Origin: Enoplosus armatus
Taxonomy: Eukaryota; Chordata; Actinopteri; Centrarchiformes; Enoplosidae
Assembly (NCBI RefSeq): GCF_043641665.1
Contig: NC_092183.1
Location: 24,763,492-24,827,491, forward strand
DNA: 64,000 nt
Direction of reading: 5' to 3'
The notes below the pieces were generated by a model that was not told the origin of the DNA, did no database searches, and saw nothing but the letters and a program-made list of their open reading frames with translations. Shown in pieces: positions 35,340-46,220 of this stretch; position 1 is the first letter of the stretch; the number at the start of each line of letters is the position of its first letter. Both the position numbers and the translations under genes were made by a program.

Positions 35340-36958
35340 CAGTCACGGAAAAAATTATTAGACCACCCTTGTTTTCTTCAATTTCTTGTTCATTTTAATG
35401 CCTGGTACCACTAAAGGTATATTACCTGAAGAATACAATGAACACGACAAAAAATGCAGCTGATTACATAATACTTTATGTCCTATTTGACATGCTTAAG
35501 CTTAATTGTATTCCCAGGGTATATAAGAGGCCATTTCATGTCATAAGCAGCACTGCACATGCAAAGGCCTGGAGTGGTTTCCTGCTTACATTCAAGCCGT
35601 AGCACAACTCAGAAGTTGTCAGCTCTCACATAATGCCTAAAACAAAAGAATTATGTGAAGCCACAAAGGCAGCCATCTTGGCACTGCTGGAAATTGGCAT
35701 GAGTGAGAGACAGGTAGCCAAAAAACTGAAGATCTCCAAGACAGCCGTTCATTACACCAAGAAAAAACAAGCCGAACATGGTACCACCAAATTGCTAGCT
35801 GGTCGAGGCAGGAAACGTCTTTCTACCCCACGAGATGACCGTGCACTCATCCGTTCCTGTGTCAGGAATCGTCGTCAGACCTCCAGGGACCTTAACAATG
35901 AGTGGGCACTGTCGAGAAATGTGACTTGTTCGGCAAGGACAGTTCGAAACCGACTTCTTGAAGCTGGTCTGAAGTCACACAGGGAACGGAAGAAGCCCTT
36001 CATCAACGAAAGGCAGAGGAAGGCCCGGTTACTCTTTGCTAGAGATCACAAGGATTGGACTGTTGATGATTGGGCTAAGGTTCTCTTCAGTGATGAATCC
36101 AATTTTGAGTTGATGCCCACTCCAGCCAACTTACTGGTTAGGAGGAAGCCTGGAGAAGCCTATAAACCAGACTGTCTTGCCCCTACAGTAAAACATGGGG
36201 GTGGATCAGTGATGATCTGGGGTTGTTTCAGTATGGGTGGAACAGGGCAAATGCAATTGTGTGAAGGGCAGTGAACCAGGTCATGTACAGGGCTACTCTT
36301 GAAAACAGTCTTCTTCCATCAGCTGGAAAACTCTTTCCTGCCTCGAATGACTGGATTTTCCAACAAGACAATGCCCCTTGCCACACAGCAAGGTCAGTTA
36401 AAGCCTGGATGGAGAACCAGAACATTCGAACCATGCCTTGGCCTGCTCAATCACCAGATCTAAATCCAATGGAAAAGCTGTGGAAAATCATCAAACTCAA
36501 AATGGAGAACCACAAGCCCAAAAACAAAGCAAATTTGTTTGAATTTGTGCAACAGGAATGGGCTGCTGTGACAGCAGAACAATGTCAGAAGCTGGTGGAG
36601 AGCATGCCAAGACGCATGGCTGCAGTCATCAAAAACAATGGTTATGCAATCAAGTACTAACTCCTGTGTGTATCATGTGACTAAAACAGACAGAAAAGAA
36701 AACATGGAATGCCTAAAAGCATTGTTTTTGGCAGTACAATGCCATAGCTATTGATGTAAGAACTTAAGTGATTTTGGTTATTATCAAGAAAACCATAGAA
36801 AATGGCTAGATATCAGCTCTTAAATTAAACTCTTATGAGCTATTTTTGTTGTTATCATTATATTTGTCCAAACAAATGTACCTTTAGTGGTACCAGGCAT
36901 TAAAATGAACAAGAAATTGAAGAAAACAAGGGTGGTCTAATAATTTTTTCCATGACTG
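35340..36958 (+). mobile_element. Tc1/mariner transposon, nearly complete
   Basis: Terminal inverted repeats of 80 bp (35340-35419 and 36879-36958) differ at one base only (CAGTCACGG against CAGTCATGG). They are flanked by the expected TA target dinucleotides (35338-35339 and 36959-36960). The 1.62-kb element encodes one transposase, broken by a single frameshift. The near-identical ends indicate a recent insertion. It landed about 60 bp from the L2 fragment in an intergenic region. Confidence 0.95.
35633..36660 (+). pseudogene. Tc1-type transposase, one frameshift
   Basis: The N-terminal part (35633-36274, 213 codons) has paired helix-turn-helix DNA-binding motifs (KAAILALLEIGMSERQVAKK...SKTAVHY) and a GRGRK hinge. 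The first catalytic Asp follows in FSDESNF, then the glycine-rich GGGSVMIWGCFS. The C-terminal part (from about 36271, another frame) has the second Asp in QQDNAPCHTA and the Glu in SPDLNPMEKLW, giving a DD34E-type triad. The frames meet at 36262-36275, where a small indel creates TGA. Both halves are otherwise open and end at TAA (36658-36660). The total of about 340 residues is normal for Tc1 transposases. Unless frameshifting occurs, the copy is inactive but could be mobilised in trans. Confidence 0.93.
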
Positions 36959-37080
36959 TATATATAACATATTTACAAATATGTCATTAGATATAGGAAG
37001 ATGATTTGTAGCAAAAAGAGAGATATTATTGTGGCTGTTTTCTTACAGTTAAAATGAGAAAAACACTTCTATAACACATC

Positions 37081-37104
37081 TATATATATATATATATATA
37101 TATA
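37081..37104. repeat. TA dinucleotide microsatellite
   Basis: About 12 TA units lie just upstream of the atp5me promoter region. Confidence 0.9.
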
Positions 37105-37250
37105 GGACAGTTTAAGTTTAAGTCCAGCAGATGGCAGTAGTTCATCAATGAGCTTATAAACTGCAGTAAACCCTCACAGAAGAAGTGTCTCCTCCTACAG
37201 TCTCTTCGGCGGTGGTGAAGTGACCTCTGCCGCTAGCCTGCTGTAAAACT

Positions 37251-39141
37251 ATGGCTCCTCCCGTCGCGGTGTCGCCTTTGATTAAGGTTTGTGTTGCAGT
37301 AACATATTGTGAAAACAAGGTTACTCGTGTTTCACTGCAAAATGCCCCTTGCAATCGTATTTCAGTTTGCTAGCTACTCGGAGCAACGCTGCTAACCGCT
37401 AGCTAGGAAGCATGCTAGCTAACAACTAGTTAACTTTGCGACGTTACTAAATGTTGTACTCAAACCAAGGCCAAGTGAGTAATGACAGTTGTGCCGAATT
37501 AGGTATTTACAATGCATTTGTGCAATGTCATTGTGTACGTGCGTCCCTCAAGCAGTCATCGGAACACCACCCTTGACGTTGCTAATAGTACAGATAATCG
37601 CACTTAGGAGCTGTCTCCATTGAAACGACGTAGCGCTAACTCGTTGTTATAAATAGAAATGTCCTTGAGTATAGTTGACATTAATCCAGTAGAAAGCATT
37701 TTATAAATAATATCACACCCTATATATTACAACAACAAAAAAGTGTACTTATAGTGAAGGATTGAATTTAGGTATATCTCATTTTTAGAATCAATTCGTC
37801 GCCCTCGTTGTCGCCCACTGCTGCTCATTTTCGGTGGTGACGGACAGTAAACAACAGATGCACAGGCTGTTTAAAATATATATTTTAATTAAATGAATGC
37901 TTCTCGGTGGATTCTGTTTTTGCCGAACTAAAGGGGTCTGACTAAAAACTAAAAAGTCATTCAATTCAACTCAGTTAGATGTACAGTTTGTGCCCATGAC
38001 CAAGGCCTCAATAAATTCTTGCAGCACTACACAGAGTTCAGTGGGGGTCTCGATATTGTGGGAAACGATACAAAGTAAGGATATCTAAAACTTAAATCAA
38101 AGGCCACTGGGTATTCTGTCTTAGTCAGTTCTATTGATGTAGAACCGATGAAGCCTCGGAGCGAGTGGCAAAACATCTTTAAGACGTAAAGGGCAAGTCC
38201 AGTTATATTTGCCTTAACACTCCTAGATATTCTGTATGATTGAGAACCTGCAGACTTTGTAGGGACTGCACTGCTGGCGTTAACTTGCACTGTTTTCTCC
38301 TTTGCAGACCGCAAGGTATTCAGCTTTGATTGCTGGGATCATCTACGGCAAAAAGAGATATGGTGAGTTGTTCTTATTAGACATCATGCACAGTGTATTT
38401 TACTCGACCCGTGCTCTGAGATAAACTCACGGTAATACACTGAATATAACTGCATAGGGGAGAAAAAACACACTCTACACATGTTTAAAACTTGATCCTC
38501 TGACAAAAAAGTAAAACATTGAACGTCATTTAGATGACAAACCCCAGTGACTGGATTAAAGGTCATAAAAAGGTTAAAGCTGACAGATTTCAGTTCCTGC
38601 ATCATCGTATGTAAGGAGGCACTTGTTGGTGTGTGTATACACCCATATTTTGATCTGTCATTTTGAAACACTGAAATCTAGTCAATATTGAGTGGTGGGT
38701 TTTTTTTTTTCCAAAATGAATGTTGCTTTTTTGTTGTTGTAAATAAACCCCTTAATTTGCTCAGATCACCTGAAGCCTATTGCAGCTGAGGAGAGAAGGA
38801 TCGAGGAGGAGGAGAAGAAGGTTCGCGAGGAGCAGGAGCGCATTGCCAAGCAGCTAGCAGAAGGTAGCGTGTCAAATATTCTACCTCCAGTTTGCACGTG
38901 CATATATCCGTATGGCTCCATAGTTTACAGGGAGTGGACGCATTAATAGCAACACCACCGTGTACAACATAATGCAGTTTGTGTTACATTGCTCTTTGCT
39001 CTGCACAAAAGAGTGAGAGCGTGGCATTCAATGTAAAGCATGTTATTCCTCAACTAATAATTGTAAAACACATTTGCAATGTACTGATCCCACTCATTTC
39101 ACTCTCTCCTTACAGCAAATGAAGATACCATTCTGAAGTAA
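37251..39141 (+). CDS. atp5me: ATP synthase membrane subunit e (ATP5ME)
   Basis: Four exons, 37251-37286, 38308-38362, 38765-38863 and 39116-39141; 216 nt, 71 residues (human 69). The protein begins MAPPVAVSPLIK, continues with a single membrane helix carrying the GXXXG-like dimerisation region (ARYSALIAGIIYGKKRY), then a charged helix (AAEERRIEEEEKKVREEQERIAKQLAE), and ends EDTILK. Subunit e sits in the inner mitochondrial membrane and with subunit g helps ATP synthase dimerise and shape cristae. The ATG lies in a CpG-containing segment rich in GCTAGC words, as expected of a housekeeping promoter. All splice sites are GT-AG. An ATTAAA at about 39542 is a possible polyadenylation signal. In human the gene is at 4p16.3, the same band as IDUA, which lies 6 kb away here. 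Confidence 0.95.
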
Positions 39142-42060
39142 AGCTGCTGTGCTGTGTGAGCATGTCCATGTGCAATTCCCAACCTCTCCCTCCTTTTTCT
39201 GGAGCAACGATGGCGATGTCGTGTCACAACCTGTCAAACACCCCGTGTTGTGGACGTGTTCACTGTTGCCCTGAATAATACAACACCTCTCTGGACCACA
39301 CAGTGATTTTAATGTTAGTTACACAATAAGAAATCAGGCAATCGAACTCAGCATTGTAATACTGCAAAAATACAGCCGCACTCCTAAGTTATTAAGTTCA
39401 TGTTTGTAATGAAGCAATTGTCATAAATACAGAAGTACGTGATCACTGTAGTCTTGTCTTTGTCTACCAGCATGTGACCGTTTATTTATAGTCCGTGTTC
39501 TCCTTCAGCCACTGTTACAGCCCAGGTATGACAGGTCATGTATTAAAATGATAATTTTCATGTTTCATTTTGTTCACATTAAGTTTTTTTGATCTGTTGC
39601 TGTTGGATCATGTTCAGTTGCTTCCTATTTGCCAACAGTGACTTTTTTGATCACTGGATCCCATTTGCAGTATCCATCTACTTTGATTATTTTGTCCTTT
39701 TTAATCATATGAAAACTCTGCAGTAGAACCATGATGGGGGCTTATTGTGTTGATCTTATTAAAAGACATAGTGACATAAGAACCATTTCCAAAGTTTATC
39801 ATTTAATGCTAAATGGAAAATGTGTCATTAATTGTACTCACCCTGTTGAGTTCCTACCGTAGCTGTGTGAGCCTCTGGAAAATGAGTTAGTAAATACAAA
39901 TTTAATAGAGGTGAAAGACTTCAGTTGTATCATTTCACATTTTTATATTTGCTGTGAAATTAAATTTTCAGTTTTAGATTGATAAGTGCTGAAACAATAC
40001 CTTGCCTTTTTATTTTTTAGATTAATCATATGGTCAATAAAATGTCAGAAAATAGAGAAAGTTCCCATCACAATTTGCTAGAGCCCAAGTTAATGTCGGC
40101 AAATTGTGTGCTTTGTCTGATGAACAGTCCCAAATCCCAAAGATACTCATACAGTTCACAAAAGGCAAAGAAGAGAAGCAGCGAATTCTCATCAAAAGTT
40201 TGAACGAGGACATGAACATGTTGCTTCAAAATGAACTGAACGGTAAATTGATCGTCAAAACAGTTGATCTTTTCAGCTCTTGAGTAGGTTTCCAAACTTG
40301 TTGATACGAATGATTTCCACCTGCTGATTAGTTTGATACAATTTTCTAAGGAAATCTGGTGATCTGGAGTCTCTGTGGAAAGTCCTGACTTAACAGAATT
40401 ATTGGGGAAAATGAAACGTCTCCCTGCAGTCCCTTCTGGGTCATGTGTTGCTCACAGTCCTGTTGCCCAGATGCTACCAACAACCATTACTGAGGACCGA
40501 CTGAACCCTCACATCCTATGGAGATGGTGCAGAGAGGAAAGAAAACAGGGGTCTTTAAAGTGTATAATACATAGGAATTTGTGTATTCTTACATCTGTCT
40601 CTGGTGATCCGTGTCCTCTTGTTACACATCTGGCCCCGGCTCACATCCTGCAGTTGGGGACCTGGACTTGGCCCAAGTCCAGACGTGTCCAACCTTAGCT
40701 CACCTCCAGCTAAACAAGATCATTTAAACCAAGCTTTTGTTTTCAGATTAGAGATGCAGAGTTAATACTGTTGACATGAACAGCCCAGGATGTCAAAGCA
40801 CAGAGGCCTTACCTAATATCCTCTGGACAGGTTATTATTAGAAAAACAACAATGCCAGGGCCTACTAAAAATACAACCGGACTTACCGGCATGCTCGTCT
40901 TTACTTAGCTCTCACCTACTGTAGTTAACCAAAATACCTCCTCAGGACTGGTGGGAACATGAGGGTGGCAAATGGATGACCGGGATTACAGTGATCTGTC
41001 TGGTGTGAGCATTTTTCTTTTTTTTCACTGCAAAACAGATGATGGGATTTAAACCACTTAAGTAAGAATAAGAGTAAGAAATGAAAAATAATGACAAGAT
41101 ACAAAAGGAATCGAAATGGAAACACCTGGTCTGTGAAGTGTGTGGGGGGGTGTTGTTACACTTTGGCATTAAGCGTGCACTGCTGGTGCACAAGTGGTGT
41201 AAACTTCCTTTAAACGCACCTCAGCTGCTTCCTGTGCGACTCTATTTTTTTTTTTGTGCCAGGGATTACATGATGAAGCTCTGGCAGCGTTTACAGACAA
41301 GATGACAGTTTGTTACTTAACCAAGCGAGCGGACCGAACAGACGGGAACGGCTGAGCCTCTGCTGACATAACATGCATTACTTGGCGCTATTCTCCACTC
41401 TCTTTTGTCTCCAGACTATTTTATAATAGGGCTGTGCAATTGAAATATTATCGAAAAATCGCAATATGCGAATAGCAGGAGCTGCTGTAAAATACATACC
41501 ATATAATAAATGAGGCACTGTGGTGCTACATAGATGCAATGTATGCAATTGTAAAGTTTTCTTCCTTTTCACATCCTCCCTCCTTAAGGCCTCATACAAA
41601 GCACTGCATATCTGAAAGGGAAATTCATTTTGAGGACTTAGAAATTTGTGGTTCTATTCATGTTTTACATCCAAATTAAAAAAAAAAGTTGGATGTCTGC
41701 AGTGACGAGCAAGAAAACCCTATATACTGAAAGTGCACTGTGTCACTCTGGCTGGTTTCACAGATACACAAAATTATTATTATTTTGGTATCACACTGTA
41801 TCAAATCACTTTCTCAGCAGGTGTGACTCTACAAATCTTTATATCTGCACATGGTTCCCTTGGAGGAACCTTAGGGCCTAAAATACACTTGCATGCTCAT
41901 GTAAACACCTCCGCCACGGACGTGTGACTTGAGGCTCAGGCCGCCTCTTTTGCCCCGGGGGGCCATCTGCCTGTTATGCATCCCATTATGGAGCCCTGCA
42001 AACAATTACATAAAGGCTACGCGCAGCTGAATGCGATGGTTCATCAGCTTACAGCGGGGG
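39142..42060. other. Intergenic region between atp5me and rbp4l
   Basis: The first few hundred bases are probably the atp5me 3' UTR. A second copy of the MITE-like family is at 39990-40300. From 40300 to 42060 no exon or recognised repeat was found; short open frames show no motif. Confidence 0.45.
39990..40300 (+). mobile_element. MITE-like dispersed repeat, copy B (degenerate)
   Basis: In the + orientation it carries ATTAATCATATGGTCAATAA, ATGTCAGAAAATAG, CCCATCACAATTTGCTAGAG, CCCAAGTTAATGTCGGCAAA and CCCAAATCCCAAAGATACTC. The order matches copy A at 23064-23437 read on its minus strand. The ends are eroded. Confidence 0.6.
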
Positions 42061-42072
42061 ATTTCGTTAACT

Positions 42073-42078
42073 GGATTA
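42073..42078 (+). promoter_or_regulatory. CRX/OTX-like site upstream of rbp4l
   Basis: GGATTA, the core bound by the photoreceptor homeodomain factors CRX and OTX2, lies about 70 bp upstream of the TATA box. A second TAATC core is at 42121-42125. The match is short and could be chance; the gene's known retinal expression makes it worth noting. Confidence 0.3.
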
Positions 42079-42148
42079 GCGGTAGATTTAAACCCTGCAT
42101 TTAGGTTCAAGAAGTGAAAATAATCAGCGGGCTTGTCTGTGCGTCGGG

Positions 42149-42156
42149 TATAAAAA
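42149..42156 (+). promoter_or_regulatory. TATA box of rbp4l
   Basis: TATAAAAA precedes by about 30 bp a likely start of transcription near 42180. It is followed by an untranslated exon ending at donor AAAAG/GTAAGA (42246/42247). The acceptor TTGCCTAG (ending 42470) opens the coding exon two bases before the ATG. Confidence 0.65.
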
Positions 42157-42471
42157 GGCTCAGGTGCCGTCTTCTTGCCACATCTCAGACACTGCAAACA
42201 AACACTGCACTGGAAACTTCCTGCAGGCTTCATTCTACACTAAAAGGTAAGAAGATGCTGCTTCGTGGGGCCCCAGCTGATCTCTTTACCAACTAAATAT
42301 GGAGTTGCATGAGGGAAGTGTCTCACCAACGGAAGAAAAGTCAAACTGTGCTGATGACTGCAGCATTTCATTGTTACGGATTGATAGAATTTTAGAATAG
42401 TGCTCTTAAGTAGCATAAAGACAAAATCACACACTATCACGCAAATTAACATTCTTTTGTTGTTGCCTAGA

Positions 42472-43730
42472 ATGGATTCCCAAATCTTTGCCGTGGTGAT
42501 CTTGTTCCTGGCCTGCGTGGAGCAGAGCCTTGCCTCCTGCGTGGTGGACAGCTTCACGGTCAAAGAGGACTTTGACCCCAAAAGAGTGAGTACGGAAATA
42601 TGTCCATAAACAGAAGGATTGAAGAACTCGCAACTGACGTATTCTGAAATGTAGTCAACGACTAATATTAACCTCAAGATTTCTTTGTGTTTTTGATCAA
42701 GTTACTGTAACTCGAATTAGCCTGGTACCACTTACAGGAACACTATATTAGTCCAGGGCAGCTAGTAGGAAAGCACATCTAACAAGAACAGAATGATGGC
42801 CGTCAGCATACAATCTCTATATTCATCTCATTCACAGTATGGAGGAAAGTGGTACGCTCTGCAGAAGAAAGACCCCGAGGGTTTGTTCCTGCAGGACAAC
42901 ATATCCGCCGAGTACACTGTTGGAGACGATGGTGCCATGGTCGCCTCCTCCAGGGGCAGAGTCACTCTCTTTGGGTGGGTGTTCGTCATCTTCAGAAATC
43001 TATCTCAGTAGCAGTCTGAATGCAATAAACTTTTCCCTGATCCTGCTCGCACTGCGTGACATTTATTTTCCCTCTTCTCAACATCCAGGTTCTGGGTAGT
43101 GTGCGCCGACATGGCTGCTCAGTACTCAGTGCCCGACCCCAGCAACCCCGGCAAGATGTTCATGAACTACCAGGGACTGGCCAGCTACCTGTCCAGCGGA
43201 GGTAAGCCTCTTCAGCTGCTCTCTCTCTCTCGGCCTTTGTCTCACACAACCCGGTCTAACCTCTTGCACTCGGCTCCTCCAGGTGACAACTACTGGGTCA
43301 TTGACACGGACTATGACAACTACGCCATCACCTACGCCTGCCGCACCCTGAAGGACGACGGAAGCTGCGAGGACGGCTACTCCCTGGTCTTCTCCCGCAA
43401 CCCCCGTGGCCTCCCCCCCGCCATGCAGAGAGTCGTCCGCCAAAAACAGGAGGAGATCTGCATGGCCGGAGAGTTCCAGCCTGTGCTGCAGTCCGGTGGG
43501 TACTCTTGTCTATTGAAGTTGAATGTGAAAGACTTAACACGCCATGTGCCTTGCTTTGATGCTCTGACGCCAAAAACTCCTTCAAGGAAACATTTATAAC
43601 ATTAAGAGTAAACAAAGATGATTCTTAACTATGAATTTTAACAAACTTTATTCTGTATTTTCAGAGTAAATGTTTCAAGCCCGGTGTTGTCATTTAACCT
43701 CTCTCTCTCTTGTTAACAGGAGCTTGCTAA
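42472..43730 (+). CDS. rbp4l: Purpurin (retinol-binding protein 4-like)
   Basis: Five coding exons: 42472-42585, 42838-42974, 43089-43201, 43283-43495 and 43720-43730; 588 nt, 195 residues. A signal peptide (FAVVILFLACVEQSLA) precedes the secreted lipocalin. Lipocalin motif 1 is KRYGGKWYAL; retinol-binding-protein features are KKDPEGLFLQDNISAEY, VCADM and DTDYDNYAITYACR. Cysteines at the expected places allow the disulfide pattern of RBP4. The details FGFWVVCADMAAQYSVPDP and the C-terminus FQPVLQSGAC are those of purpurin, not serum RBP4, which lacks them. Purpurin is a photoreceptor-secreted retinol carrier and adhesion factor of the interphotoreceptor space. The last coding exon holds only 11 nt. 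AATAAA at 44080-44085 is a good polyadenylation signal. Confidence 0.95.
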
Positions 43731-44079
43731 ACTCTTCCTCAGCAGCCCTTCATCGCACTGGATTCGATCGTCCTGCCCCCCCAAAAACGAAGACGGAGCT
43801 CTCTCTCCCCAAAGACGCAAATAGGAGAATCATCCTGATAAAGCTTACGATTTGCTACGTTCCAACGTCACAGGAGAGAATTACAGCCTTGGATGAATCC
43901 ATTTCGACGCCCCATGAAAAGATTAAATTCATGAATTCATTAATGATGAAAATATATTTCAGAGCCACAAAAAAAAAACTATGACTAGTGAAGTGAATGT
44001 GATGATTTAACCAACTGCACAACAGTATTGTCACACCGGTGGGTGACGTTGCACTGCGGAATCGTTCTGTATTGGTGAC

Positions 44080-44085
44080 AATAAA
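44080..44085 (+). terminator. Polyadenylation signal of rbp4l
   Basis: A canonical AATAAA lies 350 bp after the rbp4l stop, followed within 30 bp by T/G-rich sequence (TTGCTGTTGTCC). This gives a compact 3' UTR. Confidence 0.65.
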
Positions 44086-44309
44086 TTTTGTAAAGAAACT
44101 TGCTGTTGTCCTCGTCTCTGTAAAAAACTTTGTTTGGTGATCCAGCTTTTCTAGTGCGCGAACACTAGATCAATCTGACAGTCTGTCTGATTGTTAACAG
44201 TGTGATGAGTTGATTACTAATCTCATTTCCCAGTGACATTATGTATTTTACATCTCCTTTCAGACCGATAACACATTATGGCCTATTCATGTGTAAGTAT
44301 ATTAAAAGG

Positions 44310-44705
44310 ATAAGTCTGGTGGTATTTGATATTTTCTTATTGTCGACAAATCCCATGAAAAGACCAAAGTCAACGATGAATTGATCTAACTCAAACGAGC
44401 TCTACTGCTATTAATCCACTGCTGCAAATAGTCCCCAACAGATGTGCCATTTACTTCTGTTTGAGAAACGCTTGCTAACAACTACAGTGCCCTGCTGTTT
44501 TAGGAATTTCTCAATTCAATCTATATATTTGTGACCAGTTTTACGTCTTCGGTAGGAACCAGTGGGCTCCTGGCTGAGTGCCACAGGCAGCGCGGAAAAG
44601 CTGGAGAGTATGAAGAGACCAACCGACTAATGCTTGGTTGGTTTTGGTCTTTTCATGGGATTTGCTTACAATTACAGGAATATAGAACATTGCCAGCCAT
44701 GCCAT
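44310..44705. mobile_element. Inverted-repeat MITE between rbp4l and idua
   Basis: A perfect 21-bp inverted repeat, with AAATCCCATGAAAAGACCAA as its first 20 bases, lies at 44348-44368 and 44643-44663. It sits inside longer imperfect arms (TATTTTCTTATTGTCGAC and, reversed, TATTCCTGTAATTGTAAGC). There is no coding capacity. Exact outer ends and target duplication are uncertain. The right arm lies next to a minus-strand AATAAA (44705-44710) that could serve idua. Confidence 0.65.
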
Positions 44706-45038
44706 TTATTTCGTTTACAATAACATGTTACTGTGTGCTTGATGCTGTCAGTAGAGTTTATCACGTTCAATCCCTTTATCTCCACCAGCCAATAAATCTA
44801 CAACAGCTTCAGAAACCAGTGTATTTGAGCTGGTAATGTTGGCTGATGATTATTGTATTCAGTCACTTTTGTATAATATTCTCAAAGTGGTCAAACGGTC
44901 AAGTCTTGGAAATTACAACCATTACTGTACTCAAAACATGTGACGCCTGTATTACCGTGCTGTATTAACAGATATAATCAAAACAGTGATCTCTATAAAA
45001 TGTATTTACATTGTACAGAACAATTCAAAAACCAAGGT

Positions 45039-46186
45039 CTAGTGCTCCTCCGAATACCTCTCCGGCAGCGAGTACGGACCAGGTCTGCCCCAGTAGTCCA
45101 CAGCTCGAACTCTGTACAGACCGCCAACCTCCTGGTCCACTGCAGAACACAACGTGGGTATATATGGCGTCATTTCTCTGGCTGGATGTCACAATGCCAA
45201 AATATAGCTTGGGTAAGGTGAAGAAAAGCCAGTTTTGTTGCTCATAGCCATCGCTTAATAGAGACAACTGGGGATACTTACTAGGTGAATAAACATAAGA
45301 GGTGAAAATGGTGTCTCGAGTATTAATTCTGCTGAATTCCTTGTGGTCTGTGGAGAGTTCTGCTTCAAATGTCTTGATGCATCTGCAAACACAGAGAAAT
45401 TAAAATGCATGAATGAGGGCTCTCTTGTTCTTGGTCCATGCACATTACATATTCACTACATTTCAGTGCAGTCATACAGAGATTAAAGACTGTTTTCCCC
45501 CTCCTTTTACAATTTTCCTGAAGTGACGAACGCAAAAATCAAGAAACAACAATGTGCACCTACTTGGAATCGACACAGTGGTCTGACCAGACAATCAGGA
45601 CTTGGCCTTTGGTGATCCTGATGAAGCGTAATCCATTGACCTAATCGAAAATCAAACACAGTCGAGAGCTCATGATCACCTATTTTGGAACGTGCATCGC
45701 AGCACAGGCGTCGAGTCACATTCAGGACATACCGTCTTCGCACGTCAGTCAGCAATCGCTTTCACTTTGGAAATTTCAGCAAGCGGAGAAACTCTTACTT
45801 GCACAGACACAGATGGCCCAAGGTCAGATTCAACTCAACATCGTGGGCGTGTGTCAGTACTGACCTGGTCTGGCACGGCTTTGGGCTGCGCACAAACATG
45901 GACGAGGAGGACAGAGGGCACGGACAGCTGGGCTTTCAGAGTCAGGGTGTCCCCTGCGGGAACTTCCCAGGGCCCGTCAACACGAGAGTCCTGACACAAT
46001 GACACATCGTCAGCGGGGTCAAAGCACGTCTCAAAGCGCTTTACAGAGAGGGAATTAGCCCCGTCTCCATGTCGACAGCAAATGGAATTCAACATATCAA
46101 TTAAAGCTGCAGTGAAGAGGATCTTCATACATGAATACAACAAAACAGTGTGCAAGATAGATAGATATACAGGAGCGTTAATCTAA

Positions 46187-46220
<34 letters not shown>

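Noticed and set aside
43126..43615. Antisense open frames over the purpurin exons
   Set aside because: They lie entirely opposite strongly coding lipocalin exons and match no family.
45672..46002. Three overlapping plus-strand open frames near 45.7-46.0 kb
   Set aside because: They overlap idua exon 11 and its flanks on the opposite strand. None has a domain or splice context.
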